From NCBI RefSeq assembly GCF_028561755.1, contig NZ_JAQQTD010000005.1, positions 62,001 to 126,000 on the forward strand: a DNA stretch of 64,000 bases, written 5' to 3'. The stretch is from Altibacter sp. HG106 (GTDB lineage Bacteria; Bacteroidota; Bacteroidia; Flavobacteriales; Flavobacteriaceae). The notes under the pieces were generated by a model that worked only from the letters and a program-made list of their open reading frames with translations, was not told where the DNA came from and searched no databases. Of the stretch, positions 16,066-24,482 are shown piece by piece. The translations under genes and the position numbers were made by a program. How positions within the stretch are numbered: position 1 is the first letter of the stretch; each line of letters begins with the position of its first letter.

Positions 16066-16982
16066 CCCTTAATTTTTTTTAGCACCCGATACCCATCTAC
16101 CCAGGCCGTTGCAGACAACCATCGCATCCAGCGCTGCAAGCTTTTTTTGGTCCAGCCTTGCACCGCTTGCTGTAAGGCTTGTCGTTCTTTTTTGTTGTAC
16201 TTGCCGTAGCTCTGAAAATAGCGAATGGCGATGAAGCGATGGAAATACGTTGAAAAATAGGGTTTCTCCTTTTCTGAAAGCTCTTGATACACCCCTTTGA
16301 TGTCCTGAAGATATTGAAGGAAGTCTTCGGAAGAAAATACCTGAGCCGAACCTGAAGCTATTACATTTTTCCGATAAAAGGACAAGGCCTTATTAATGAA
16401 AAGCACCTGGTGGTGAACACACAACCGAATCCAAAGATCGTGATCTTCGTGCTGGCGCATTCCGGGACGAAATCCACCTGCCCTTAAAAACAAGGATTTC
16501 CGAAGCACTACATTAGACGAATTGACAAGCGGGAGGTGCTTACTGATAACCTTGAAATAGCTAAGCAGTTCGGTTTCGCCATCCTTCGGCAGTAGTTCAT
16601 GCGTATAGCGTTCTGTTTCTTGTTCGAAAACACGACTTCTTCCGGTGGCTACGATTGCGGCCTCAGGGTATTGCTCAATGCCTTTAACCACCTCTTCCAG
16701 AAAGGTAGGCGCCCACCAGTCGTCTGCATCCAAAAAAGCGATCCATTGGTGTTGCGCCTGTGCGACGCCGTGATTCCGCGCGATCGAAACGCCTTCATTT
16801 TGTTTTTCGACCAGTGTGATACGCGCATCCGAAAACGTGTTCACCACGTCTACAGACGCATCAGAACTACCATCATCCACAAGGATCACTTCAAATTGGG
16901 TATAGGTTTGCCCGAGCACCGACCGCAGTGTTTCGGCGATATAGTCTTGTTTGTTATAAAGTGGAATAACAATCGAGATCAT
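16062..16982 (-). CDS. Family 2 glycosyltransferase
   Basis: The ~306-residue inverting GT-A enzyme starts ISIVIPLYNKQDYIAETLRSVLGQ, followed by VILVDDGSSD and the metal-binding IAFLDADDWW (DAD). A later RQHEDHDLW corresponds to the catalytic ED region of GT2 enzymes. The start at 16982 is chosen because it begins the family motif and lies 2 bp after the upstream stop; a longer frame overlaps the sulfotransferase. It should add the third non-initial sugar of the unit. Confidence 0.88.
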   Translation of the reverse strand: MISIVIPLYNKQDYIAETLRSVLGQTYTQFEVILVDDGSSDASVDVVNTFSDARITLVEKQNEGVSIARNHGVAQAQHQWIAFLDADDWWAPTFLEEVVKGIEQYPEAAIVATGRSRVFEQETERYTHELLPKDGETELLSYFKVISKHLPLVNSSNVVLRKSLFLRAGGFRPGMRQHEDHDLWIRLCVHHQVLFINKALSFYRKNVIASGSAQVFSSEDFLQYLQDIKGVYQELSEKEKPYFSTYFHRFIAIRYFQSYGKYNKKERQALQQAVQGWTKKSLQRWMRWLSATAWVDGYRVLKKIKG

Positions 16983-16984
16983 GG

Positions 16985-17887
16985 CTAGGCGTTGGATTTC
17001 CAATGAGACAAATCGCGTCCGGAGAGTTGTTCTAATAGCGCAACATCCTTCTGAAAATAGGCTTTTAACATCGGGATCATCTCGGCACTATCCTCGTGTG
17101 TCAGCGAAACATCATGCGCCACATTTTTTTTATTTATGGCATTGGCGAGTCCGAGCCCCCCTTTGATACCCAAGCGTTTTTTCAATTGGGTCGCAGCGAT
17201 CAGGAATTGCGACAGCATATAGCTTTTTCGAACCTTCTTTTTGTTCACTACGTCGTAGGAGTCTAAAGAAACCGGAGTTACGCCAAGAAACGCTTGTAGC
17301 TTAAGGAAGGCGGCATCGGCATCATTTTTAAGATCATCTATGAATATAAGGTGGAGTTGCTCTTTCGGAATGTAGTTTAGCGCGCGTTTTACTTGGGCTC
17401 CTAAGGAGCAAGCGTCGCCGTATTGTAGCAAACGCGGATCTGAGCAACCCAGCGGGATCCTTTTCCCGTCCTTCCGAAGCGCTTGTAAGTCCCATGCTGT
17501 CTTAGGAGATGCTTCATTTTCACTCCCACCATACAGTAACTCCTGATGCAGTGAAAAATACATGCTGCTGGGTTCGCGAAGCATGATGATGAATTTAGCG
17601 TCCGGATGGAATGCTAAAATATTTTGAACAGCTACTTCGGAATACAAATACCAAACAGAGCCTTCACATCGATAGGAATGTTCTTGTGAGGCCTCGTCAA
17701 ACAGCGACAGATACGAATCTAAGTCAAAGTAATACCGATGGCCGCTATCAGTATTGAAGTAATGAGGCTCTTTCTCTGGACTCATAAAGATCTCGGGGTG
17801 CTGTGACATATAATAGATCATTGACGTCGTTCCACATTTTGGGGCACCCAGTAGAAACAAGTTTGGTTTGTTGGTCTCAGTAGGCAT
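16985..17887 (-). CDS. PAPS-dependent sulfotransferase (second of two)
   Basis: The 300-residue sulfotransferase has the PAPS loop LFLLGAPKCGTTSMIYYM and the 3'-phosphate motif FIIMLREPSSMYFSLHQEL. It shares the fold and the EPHYFN motif with the neighbour at 15181-16065 but differs through the middle and C-terminal thirds, so the two probably sulfate different positions. It overlaps the flippase gene by 1 bp and is followed directly by the GT2 gene. Confidence 0.9.
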   Translation of the reverse strand: MPTETNKPNLFLLGAPKCGTTSMIYYMSQHPEIFMSPEKEPHYFNTDSGHRYYFDLDSYLSLFDEASQEHSYRCEGSVWYLYSEVAVQNILAFHPDAKFIIMLREPSSMYFSLHQELLYGGSENEASPKTAWDLQALRKDGKRIPLGCSDPRLLQYGDACSLGAQVKRALNYIPKEQLHLIFIDDLKNDADAAFLKLQAFLGVTPVSLDSYDVVNKKKVRKSYMLSQFLIAATQLKKRLGIKGGLGLANAINKKNVAHDVSLTHEDSAEMIPMLKAYFQKDVALLEQLSGRDLSHWKSNA

Positions 17888-19176
17888 CAGATAATAGCGG
17901 TGTTAATGTTTAGGTGTTTTTTTACGTATCGCCATAGGATGATATTCTGTAGCACGAGAATCACACTATAGACAAATGCAGCACCTTCCAAGTCGTAGAG
18001 AAGTATTGACGGAATGCTAATGATAACATTTACAATCAGGAAGATAAGATTGTTTTTGGAAAACACCCCTTGATTTCCGGTCATATTTAATAGCAATCCT
18101 ACGGAGCCTGTCATGGCACTAAAGAGTTGTCCAACACACATGATAAATAGCGCCCAATAGGAAGCTTCATAAGCTGCACCAAAGACATACCCCAATAAGG
18201 TTGTTCCGCCAAGCATAAAAACTAATGCTATTGGCAGCGAGCAGGCAAAGATAATACGCCCCGTTTTTTTCACAATGCGCTGCAAAGAGGCTCTCTGATC
18301 ACGCTCATAGGCCGACGAAACAAAAGGGGCAATGGCTCTGTTCAAGGCATCCAGAGTAAAGGAAACCAACGAAGAACCTCTCCAAGCAATTTCGAAAAGC
18401 GCGACGGCCTCCACACTTCCGAAGATGGCTAGGACATAAGTAAGCAACCGAGTTTTTACCATTTGGATGCCGCTGTTAACGGTAAACGGAATGGTTTCTT
18501 TGATCCATTCTTTCGTATTAAATATTGGGGTTACAGATGCCAATTTTCGTAAAAGCGAACGATGGAGAAAAACGTATCCTAATACGAAGCCTGCGAAAGC
18601 AGCACCTACTTGGAGCAACATTGCATCCTGAGGGGTTAAGTTCATATTAAAGGCCCAACAGATCACAAGAGCGGCGGTTAGAAGTAGGTTACGGAAGAGG
18701 GTGTCTGGAAGTTCAGACATTAAAATCAGCTTCATCCCTCGTAAAAATGCAGTTCGCAACGCATTAATTCCTAATAAAGGGAGTAATAAAAAAGCGAGCG
18801 CAACCGTCTCTACGAGTACGGTATCGAGATTTTTCCACCACACAACATACAGTAACCCCGAAATGGCTGCAACCACAAGAATCGCTATCCCTGCATATTG
18901 ATGGGATTTGATGAGAAGTCCCTTTATCGCATCATAATTATCGTGAACCTCATACTTGGAAACGTATCGAGTAATGAGATTGGGAAGTCCGGCAGTAATT
19001 GGAACCGATAGTAAAGTAATAGTGGTTAGCGCTAGAATATAGTACCCAAAATGCTCTACGGTTAATATTCGCGCTAGCAAGATTCCATTCAGAAACGTAA
19101 AAAACGCAGCTCCAAATTTAATGGCAATACTAGATACCGAGGCTGTTTTTATGTCCTTTCGAGAGAATAGCTTCAA
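17887..19176 (-). CDS. Wzx-type polysaccharide flippase
   Basis: The 429-residue protein of the MOP/PST superfamily has about 12 membrane helices. Typical segments are SVSSIAIKFGAAFFTFLNGILLARILTVEHFG at the N-terminus and the GLPNLITRYVS region. It should flip the undecaprenyl-linked, probably sulfated oligosaccharide to the periplasm for Wzy polymerisation. It lies 6 bp after the acetyltransferase gene. Family-level assignment is firm; the substrate is inferred from neighbours. Confidence 0.85.
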   Translation of the reverse strand: MKLFSRKDIKTASVSSIAIKFGAAFFTFLNGILLARILTVEHFGYYILALTTITLLSVPITAGLPNLITRYVSKYEVHDNYDAIKGLLIKSHQYAGIAILVVAAISGLLYVVWWKNLDTVLVETVALAFLLLPLLGINALRTAFLRGMKLILMSELPDTLFRNLLLTAALVICWAFNMNLTPQDAMLLQVGAAFAGFVLGYVFLHRSLLRKLASVTPIFNTKEWIKETIPFTVNSGIQMVKTRLLTYVLAIFGSVEAVALFEIAWRGSSLVSFTLDALNRAIAPFVSSAYERDQRASLQRIVKKTGRIIFACSLPIALVFMLGGTTLLGYVFGAAYEASYWALFIMCVGQLFSAMTGSVGLLLNMTGNQGVFSKNNLIFLIVNVIISIPSILLYDLEGAAFVYSVILVLQNIILWRYVKKHLNINTAII

Positions 19177-19182
19177 AACATC

Positions 19183-19749
19183 TTATTGAAAAAGTTCGGG
19201 ATGATTCTTCATTTCTTCATGCGTCCAATGCCACCATTCCAACGCTTCGATATGACGAATTTTTTCCTCTTCAAATCGAAATCGCTTTACCTTCGCGGGA
19301 ACACCGGCAACTATAGCATAGGGTGGAATATCTTTTGTGACAATACTTCCCGCTGCAATTACAGCGCCGTTTCCTATGGTCACACCTGGCAGAATTAACG
19401 CATTGTCCCCAATCCAAACATTGTGTTGAATGGTTACATCCTTCTTTTCATCCATGGGACTGGAAAACCCAAGTTTTTTTGCTAACGCATACTGAAGATT
19501 GACGGTTTGTGTACTGTGATTTGATGTAATAATCTTTACCTGATCACCAATAGCACAATATTTCCCGATGTGACAGCGCCCCGAACCTTTTACCGTGATC
19601 GCCCCATTAACCCTTGAACCTTCGCCGATAGAGAAACCATTAACAATTCGCGATCCACGACCAATATAAGTTCCTGAATTGTTCGAAATAGACGCAATCT
19701 TGAGGATCCATCGTTGAATCGTAGCTTTTCTACCTTTGAAGACTATCAT
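19183..19749 (-). CDS. Left-handed beta-helix acyltransferase
   Basis: The 188-residue hexapeptide-repeat protein is of the xenobiotic/maltose acetyltransferase type. Repeats run through [20 protein letters not shown] to [32 protein letters not shown], with the usual catalytic-loop [14 protein letters not shown] containing a conserved His. A C-terminal helix ([14 protein letters not shown]) is typical of capsule-locus members. It probably O-acetylates the polysaccharide. It follows cysN by 5 bp in the same operon-like string. Confidence 0.82.
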   Translation of the reverse strand: MIVFKGRKATIQRWILKIASISNNSGTYIGRGSRIVNGFSIGEGSRVNGAITVKGSGRCHIGKYCAIGDQVKIITSNHSTQTVNLQYALAKKLGFSSPMDEKKDVTIQHNVWIGDNALILPGVTIGNGAVIAAGSIVTKDIPPYAIVAGVPAKVKRFRFEEEKIRHIEALEWWHWTHEEMKNHPELFQ

Positions 19750-19754
19750 AATGA

Positions 19755-21011
19755 CTATAAAATCATTCCCGCTGCAACGGTCTCGTGCGTACTCTCATCG
19801 ATCAGCACAAAGCTACCCGTAACTCGGTTGTCGCGGTACTCATCGATCATCAAGGGACGTGTGGTACGCACCGTGACACGCGCGATATCATTCATCTCTA
19901 GGTCTTTGTTCTCTTCATTCCTATTGTACGTGTTAATATCGATCTTATAGAACACATTCTTGATCATCGCCCGCTGTTCATTCGCCGTATGAACAATCAC
20001 ATATTTTGCACGAGGTTTTGCGGTATCGTTGTGCAACCAACAGATCATCGCGTCAAATTCCTGGGTGGGCGTAGGTTGATTGTTCTCTTTCACAATCATG
20101 TCGCCCCTACTGATATCGATATCATCTTCCAACGAAATGGAAACCGACATGGGCGCGTAGGCCTCTTTTAGTTCGCCATCAATCGTATCGATGCTCTTGA
20201 TCGTTGAATTGAAGCCCGAAGGAAGGATACTAATCTTGTCCCCTGGGCGGAAAATGCCGCTGGCCACTCTTCCGGCGTAGCCGCGATAATCACGATGTTC
20301 TTCACTTTGGGGTCGGATTACGGTTTGCACCGGAAAACGCGCATCTACTTTGTTAATGTCACTACTAATGTGCATATGCTCAAGCGTGTGCAATAGCGGC
20401 GCTCCCTGGTACCAACTCATGTTTTCAGAACGATTCACCACGTTATCACCGTTTAAGGCGCTAATGGGAATAAATCGAATATCTTTTGTGTATAGTTTCG
20501 AAGAGAATTCTTCAAACTGGGCGATGATTTCTTCGTAGCGTTTTTCGGAATAGTCTACCAAATCCATTTTGTTCACGCAGACGATCAAATGTGGAATTTG
20601 AAGCAGCGATGCGATGAACGCGTGGCGTTTAGTTTGTTCAATCACACCATTTCGTGCATCCACTAATACCAATGCCGCGTTCGCTGTGGAGGCGCCAGTC
20701 ACCATATTACGGGTGTACTGAATATGTCCCGGAGTATCAGCAATAATAAATTTTCTTCGAGGGGTTGTAAAATACCGATAAGCAACATCGATAGTGATCC
20801 CTTGTTCGCGTTCGTCTCTTAGACCGTCTGTGAATAGCGCTAAATCAACACCTTCATGTCCTTTTCGCTTACTGGTGGTTTCTACAGCTTCCAACTGGTC
20901 TTCAAAGATCGCTTTAGAATCATACAGTAACCGACCGATCAAGGTACTTTTTCCGTCGTCGACACTTCCTGCGGTAGTAAATCGTAGTAACTGGTTGTTA
21001 TCTATTGCCAT
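19755..21011 (-). CDS. cysN: Sulfate adenylyltransferase subunit 1 (GTPase)
   Basis: The 418-residue EF-Tu-like GTPase activates ATP sulfurylase. Motifs: G1 [11 protein letters not shown] (residues about 13-23), G3 DTPGHIQY, G4 NKMD, plus CysN-type switch [20 protein letters not shown]. It is shorter than E. coli CysN (475), with no fused APS kinase, which is here a separate gene. Its ATG follows directly on a five-copy octamer array. A 629-bp insert with a four-helix-bundle gene separates it from its partner cysD, a pair normally adjacent. Confidence 0.95.
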   Translation of the reverse strand: MAIDNNQLLRFTTAGSVDDGKSTLIGRLLYDSKAIFEDQLEAVETTSKRKGHEGVDLALFTDGLRDEREQGITIDVAYRYFTTPRRKFIIADTPGHIQYTRNMVTGASTANAALVLVDARNGVIEQTKRHAFIASLLQIPHLIVCVNKMDLVDYSEKRYEEIIAQFEEFSSKLYTKDIRFIPISALNGDNVVNRSENMSWYQGAPLLHTLEHMHISSDINKVDARFPVQTVIRPQSEEHRDYRGYAGRVASGIFRPGDKISILPSGFNSTIKSIDTIDGELKEAYAPMSVSISLEDDIDISRGDMIVKENNQPTPTQEFDAMICWLHNDTAKPRAKYVIVHTANEQRAMIKNVFYKIDINTYNRNEENKDLEMNDIARVTVRTTRPLMIDEYRDNRVTGSFVLIDESTHETVAAGMIL

Positions 21012-21051
21012 TTGTTAATTTGTTAGTTTGTTATTTTGTTATTTTGTTATT
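21012..21051. repeat. Five-copy octamer array upstream of cysN
   Basis: Plus strand: TTGTTAAT, TTGTTAGT, then three TTGTTATT. The array touches the cysN start codon, so it forms the immediate 5' untranslated region. Its period (8 bp) and the leading TTG on the plus strand mirror the larger array at 21492, where the minus strand reads TTGGTGAA/TTGGTGAG. Confidence 0.9.
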
Positions 21052-21091
21052 TCGTGAACTAGGTATTGAAATTTCGCTAGGTTAACTCTAT

Positions 21092-21457
21092 TTAGATATT
21101 GTTTCTTAAGAACCTGATATATCCATTAATTAGTTTCAGGCTTTTGTCAACTTTAACTCGCACTTCTTTTAATTTTTCTTCGGAAATATAGTCCCAATTC
21201 ACTGCTTCTAAAGAGTGGTCCAAAATTTCCGCTACAGAACCTCTTGCCTGTATTAAAAATTTAATTTGATCTTTACTATGGTACCGTCCCCATCCTTCTG
21301 CAATATTTGCAGTTGCTGAGCGCGTTGCCCGAAGCAATTGTGAATACAGCTGATATTTTTCTTCTTTGGGCAAATATGACAAAATTTCTGTCCGTATATA
21401 CGTCTTTAAGTCATTACAGCTCTTCCAACACTCTAAAGTCTCAAAATTTGAAGCCAC
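21092..21457 (-). CDS. Four-helix-bundle protein (23S rRNA intervening-sequence protein family)
   Basis: The 121-residue helical protein starts at GTG. The pattern ETLECWKSCNDLKTYIR, YQLYSQLLRATRSATANIAEGWGR, IKFLIQARGSVAEILDHS is that of the IVS/S23-like family (PF05635, TIGR02436). Members form pentameric four-helix bundles and are structurally related to the Avd accessory protein of diversity-generating retroelements. Its molecular function is unknown. No rRNA, reverse transcriptase or variable repeat is nearby. It is inserted between cysD and cysN, in the same direction, with 8-bp repeat arrays on both sides. Confidence 0.9.
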   Translation of the reverse strand: MASNFETLECWKSCNDLKTYIRTEILSYLPKEEKYQLYSQLLRATRSATANIAEGWGRYHSKDQIKFLIQARGSVAEILDHSLEAVNWDYISEEKLKEVRVKVDKSLKLINGYIRFLRNNI

Positions 21458-21458
21458 T

Positions 21459-21482
21459 GTTTACTTATTTACTCGTTTATGT
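21459..21482. repeat. Short degenerate octamer array before the four-helix-bundle gene
   Basis: Plus strand: GTTTACTT, ATTTACTC, GTTTATGT, three imperfect 8-bp units that end next to the GTG start codon of the helical-bundle gene. The unit differs from those of the two larger arrays but keeps the period. Confidence 0.5.
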
Positions 21483-21491
21483 GAATTATTT

Positions 21492-21640
21492 CACCAACTC
21501 ACCAACTCACCAACTCACCAACTCACCAATTCACCAACTCGCCAATTCACCAACTCACCAATTCACCAATTCACCAATTCACCAATTCACCAACTCACCA
21601 ATTCACCAACTCGCCAATTCACCAATTCACCAATTCACTA
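21492..21640. repeat. Eighteen-copy octamer tandem array (CACCAAYT)
   Basis: There are eighteen contiguous 8-bp units (21492-21635), CACCAACT or CACCAATT with two CGCCAATT variants, then a partial unit reaching the cysD stop codon at 21641-21643. Since 8 is not a multiple of 3, the array is open in several frames and gives spurious translations with a repeated HQFTNSP-like motif. It is not a CRISPR array: no spacers, and the unit is too short. Copy number is a likely site of slippage. Confidence 0.95.
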
Positions 21641-22546
21641 TTAAAAATATCCTTGTCGTTTGCGATCTTCCATCGCTGTTTCACTGCGTTTATCATCGCT
21701 TCGGTTCCCTCGCTCGGTTTGTTTCATAGAAGCTACTTCGGCCACGATTTTTTCCAGGGTATCGGCATCCGACTCAATTCCTCCGGTGATGGTAATATCT
21801 CCCAGTGTCCGGAAACGAATCTTCTTGGTGACCACTTCTTCGTTTTCTTCCAATTTTAAGAATTCGGAATTCGGAATCCAGGAATCATTGCGCCATACTA
21901 CTTCACGTTCGTGTGCGATGTACAGTGATGGAATCTGAATGTTTTCTCTCAAAATATAATTCCACACATCCATTTCGGTCCAGTTGCTAATCGGAAACGC
22001 TCTAAAATGTTCTCCTTCAAAGTGTTTTCCATTGAGTAAATTCCACAACTCAGGTCGTTGGTTCTTTGGATCCCATTGTCCGAAATCATCACGATGCGAA
22101 AAAAATCGTTCTTTCGCACGTGCTTTTTCCTCATCACGGCGACCTCCTCCGATGGCACAATCAATCTTATTGCTTTCAATAGCGTCCAATAAGGTGGTGA
22201 TCTGTAACGCGTTTCGCGTTGCATTCTTTCCTTTTTCCTCTGCCACCCGACCTTGATCAATCGATTCTTGAACCGAACCTACAATGAGTTGAGCCCCTAA
22301 TTCCGCTACCAAATCATCACGAAATTTAATGGTTTCGGGAAAGTTATGTCCCGTGTCCACATGCATTAACGGAAACGGAATTCGCGCCGGATAAAATGCT
22401 TTTTTTGCTAAATGGGTTACCAAGATGGAGTCTTTTCCTCCTGAAAAAAGTATGACCGGGTTTTCAAATTGCGCCCATACTTCCCGAAGGATATAAATGG
22501 CTTCTGATTCGAGTTCATCGAGGTAATTTAAATAGTATTTACTCAT
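21641..22546 (-). CDS. cysD: Sulfate adenylyltransferase subunit 2
   Basis: This 301-residue catalytic subunit of ATP sulfurylase makes APS from ATP and sulfate. It has the PP-loop [10 protein letters not shown] (residues about 31-40) and the CysD signatures [26 protein letters not shown] and [12 protein letters not shown]. Length matches E. coli CysD (302). It overlaps cysC by 8 bp, and its stop codon abuts the octamer array. Confidence 0.96.
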   Translation of the reverse strand: MSKYYLNYLDELESEAIYILREVWAQFENPVILFSGGKDSILVTHLAKKAFYPARIPFPLMHVDTGHNFPETIKFRDDLVAELGAQLIVGSVQESIDQGRVAEEKGKNATRNALQITTLLDAIESNKIDCAIGGGRRDEEKARAKERFFSHRDDFGQWDPKNQRPELWNLLNGKHFEGEHFRAFPISNWTEMDVWNYILRENIQIPSLYIAHEREVVWRNDSWIPNSEFLKLEENEEVVTKKIRFRTLGDITITGGIESDADTLEKIVAEVASMKQTERGNRSDDKRSETAMEDRKRQGYF

Positions 22547-23138
22547 GATTAGGGTTCAGTTTATCTTCTAGGTATTGCAAAATTATCGCAACCGATTCAG
22601 TTAGCGAAACTTTTGATGTATCAATTTGAATATCAGGTGAAACAGGCGCTTCATACGGCGCATTAATCCCTGTGAAATTAGTGATCTCTCCCTTCCGCGC
22701 CTTAGCGTACAATCCTTTCACATCCCGACGCTCGCATTCTTCCAAAGGGGTATCGATAAAAATTTCGATATACCGCGTATCTCCTACCGTTTGCTTCACC
22801 ATCGTACGATCTTTTTCATACGGAGAAACAAAAGCTGCCAGTACTACCAAACCGGCATCCGCCATTAAGTTGGCTACCTCCGCAATACGACGAATGTTCT
22901 CGGTTCGATCTTCCGGAGAGAAGCCCAGGTTATTGTTCAATCCCTTCCGAACATTATCACCGTCCAGTGAATAGGTATGCATGCCCTTTCGGAACAGCGC
23001 TTCTTCTACCGCGTTGGCGACTGTCGACTTACCCGAACCTGACAGTCCGGTAAACCATAAAACATAGCTGGGATGTCCCATCAGTGCTTCTCGCTGCGTC
23101 CTAGTGATCTGAAAGTGATGTGGAATAATGTTTTCCAT
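22539..23138 (-). CDS. cysC: Adenylylsulfate kinase
   Basis: The 199-residue APS kinase makes PAPS, the donor for sulfotransferases. Walker A is GLSGSGKST (residues 31-39); [26 protein letters not shown] and the lid [17 protein letters not shown] are all CysC signatures. Overlap with cysD (8 bp) and a 3-bp gap after the DUF2061 gene show a tight operon. With cysQ, and without PAPS reductase in this window, the product PAPS is most simply used by the two sulfotransferases downstream. Confidence 0.95.
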   Translation of the reverse strand: MENIIPHHFQITRTQREALMGHPSYVLWFTGLSGSGKSTVANAVEEALFRKGMHTYSLDGDNVRKGLNNNLGFSPEDRTENIRRIAEVANLMADAGLVVLAAFVSPYEKDRTMVKQTVGDTRYIEIFIDTPLEECERRDVKGLYAKARKGEITNFTGINAPYEAPVSPDIQIDTSKVSLTESVAIILQYLEDKLNPNHE

Positions 23139-23141
23139 AGC

Positions 23142-23570
23142 TTAGTTATTTTGACGTTCATCGAGTCCGAGATTAATTCGATACCAGGCCCGTTCATGCA
23201 GGTAATACAACAGCATCTTAGTAATTAATTCGGCCGCACCAATTTTGAGTCCGGTGAAGGGGTTTCCTGAAATGATCCAGGAGATGATCATGGTGTCGGT
23301 AGTACCTACCGCTCGCCAAGTAATAGTTTTCGCCAAATGGCGCTTATGGCTCTCCCGCAAATTGCCGTTCTTGTCCAGGTTGATATTAAACCAGGCTCGT
23401 TCGTGTAGGTAATACAACAGCATTTTGGTAAGCACTTCGGTAACTCCAATTTTCAAGCCCGTAAGCGCATTTCCCGTAATGAACCATGAAAGCAAAATAG
23501 TATCCAGGGTTCCGAGAATACGCCAGGTGATGGCTTTTGTGATGTGCCGTAAATGCGACTTATCCGCCAT
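23142..23570 (-). CDS. Tandem-DUF2061 membrane protein
   Basis: The ~142-residue protein is made of two near-identical ~65-residue DUF2061 units. Each has the order HxxKxxTWRxxGTxDTxxxSWxIxGNxxTGLKIGxxE, then TKMLLYYLHERAWxxIN. Each unit has two hydrophobic segments and a conserved charged end. Function is unknown. Its place between cysQ and cysC suggests a role in PAPS or sulfate metabolism, such as sulfate entry, but that is inference. The start at MADKSHLRHIT (23570) is preferred; an upstream ATG at 23591 overlaps cysQ by 32 bp. Confidence 0.85.
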   Translation of the reverse strand: MADKSHLRHITKAITWRILGTLDTILLSWFITGNALTGLKIGVTEVLTKMLLYYLHERAWFNINLDKNGNLRESHKRHLAKTITWRAVGTTDTMIISWIISGNPFTGLKIGAAELITKMLLYYLHERAWYRINLGLDERQNN

Positions 23571-24354
23571 ATTGAACAATGAAATAATCATTCAAAAGAT
23601 GTTCTTTATTGTATTTCATTGGAGCTTGCGTTTTGGCGTTTAGCACCGAAACCCCTACGGCCTGACAAATAGCTTGACCCGCCGCCGTGTCCCACTCCAT
23701 CGTAGGTGCATAGCGCGGATAGATGTGGGCATTTCCTTCCGCAACCAAACAGAATTTCAGAGAACTGCCTTTTGATACAATTTCCACTTCCTGTTCCGCT
23801 TCCACCTCCGCAATAAAAGCTCGCGTATCATCATTCAAGTGCGAGCGACTCCCAACGATCTTTACAATTCCATTGGGGCGTTGCGGTTGCAAGGGCGTTG
23901 CTAGGTTCATGATTTCGGCAACCGATTCATGCTCGGTTTCCAATTCAGCTTTAAAAGCCTGGGTGCCGGTTTCATTAGTGAAATACAAGGTTTTGAAAAC
24001 AGGAACATAAATAACGCCTACCACGGGTGACCCGGCTTCCACCAAGGCAATGTTGACCGTAAATTCGCCATTGCGCTTAATAAACTCTTTGGTTCCGTCT
24101 AATGGATCTACGATCCAGCACTGCGTCCAATCTTTCCGCTCGGCATAGTCGGTTTGCTTATTTTCCTCGCTAATGATTGGAATTGGTGTCTCTGTCAAAA
24201 ATGTGTTGATGACAGCATTGGCGTTCTTGTCGGCCTGTGTTAATGGGGAGTCGTCTTCTTTGTGTTCTACTTCAAAAGACGAATTGTAGACCGACATAAT
24301 TTCTTTTCCACCGGCTATCGCTGCCGTAATAGCTGTTTCTAAGTAGGTACTCAT
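23560..24354 (-). CDS. cysQ: 3'(2'),5'-bisphosphate nucleotidase
   Basis: The ~264-residue inositol-monophosphatase-like enzyme hydrolyses PAP (3'-phosphoadenosine 5'-phosphate), the by-product of sulfotransferases. Metal-binding motifs: ISEENKQ near residue 70 and WIVDPLDGTKEFIKRNGEFTVNIAL, plus the C-terminal MEWDTAAGQAI. First gene of the string, it overlaps the DUF2061 gene by 11 bp. The ATG at 24354 is the start; the TTG at 24375 is inside the promoter box. Confidence 0.94.
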   Translation of the reverse strand: MSTYLETAITAAIAGGKEIMSVYNSSFEVEHKEDDSPLTQADKNANAVINTFLTETPIPIISEENKQTDYAERKDWTQCWIVDPLDGTKEFIKRNGEFTVNIALVEAGSPVVGVIYVPVFKTLYFTNETGTQAFKAELETEHESVAEIMNLATPLQPQRPNGIVKIVGSRSHLNDDTRAFIAEVEAEQEVEIVSKGSSLKFCLVAEGNAHIYPRYAPTMEWDTAAGQAICQAVGVSVLNAKTQAPMKYNKEHLLNDYFIVQYGG

Positions 24355-24372
24355 AGGTTTGCTTTGAGCGCG

Positions 24373-24380
24373 CAAAGATA
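24373..24380 (-). promoter_or_regulatory. -7 promoter box of the cysQ-to-polysaccharide operon
   Basis: The minus strand reads TATCTTTG (TAnnTTTG), 18 nt upstream of the cysQ ATG, with a TTG about 18 nt further upstream that could serve as -33 element. Genes from cysQ down to the glycosyltransferases are spaced so tightly that this may be the main promoter of the sulfated-polysaccharide string. Confidence 0.6.
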
Positions 24381-24482
24381 CAACAATTGCCCTAACATCA
24401 AGGGTGATAGCGCGTTAATTACCTAGATCGACCTATGTTTAACATATTGTTTTTCAGTTTGTTGTAGGTTTTTGTGTGTTTT
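24376..24482. other. Gap between cysQ promoter and tandem lipoprotein operon
   Basis: Apart from the cysQ promoter at its edge, this AT-rich gap shows no gene and no convincing terminator hairpin. Confidence 0.5.

Noticed and set aside
21092-21457. Accessory protein of a diversity-generating retroelement
   Set aside because: The fold is related to Avd, but no reverse transcriptase, template repeat or variable repeat is seen in the window.
21492-21640. CRISPR array
   Set aside because: Repeat units are 8 bp with no spacers and no cas genes are nearby.
21307-21729. Open frames across the octamer array with repeated Thr-Asn-Ser-Pro-type translation
   Set aside because: They are translations of an 8-bp tandem repeat, open in more than one frame, and overlap cysD and the four-helix-bundle gene on the other strand.
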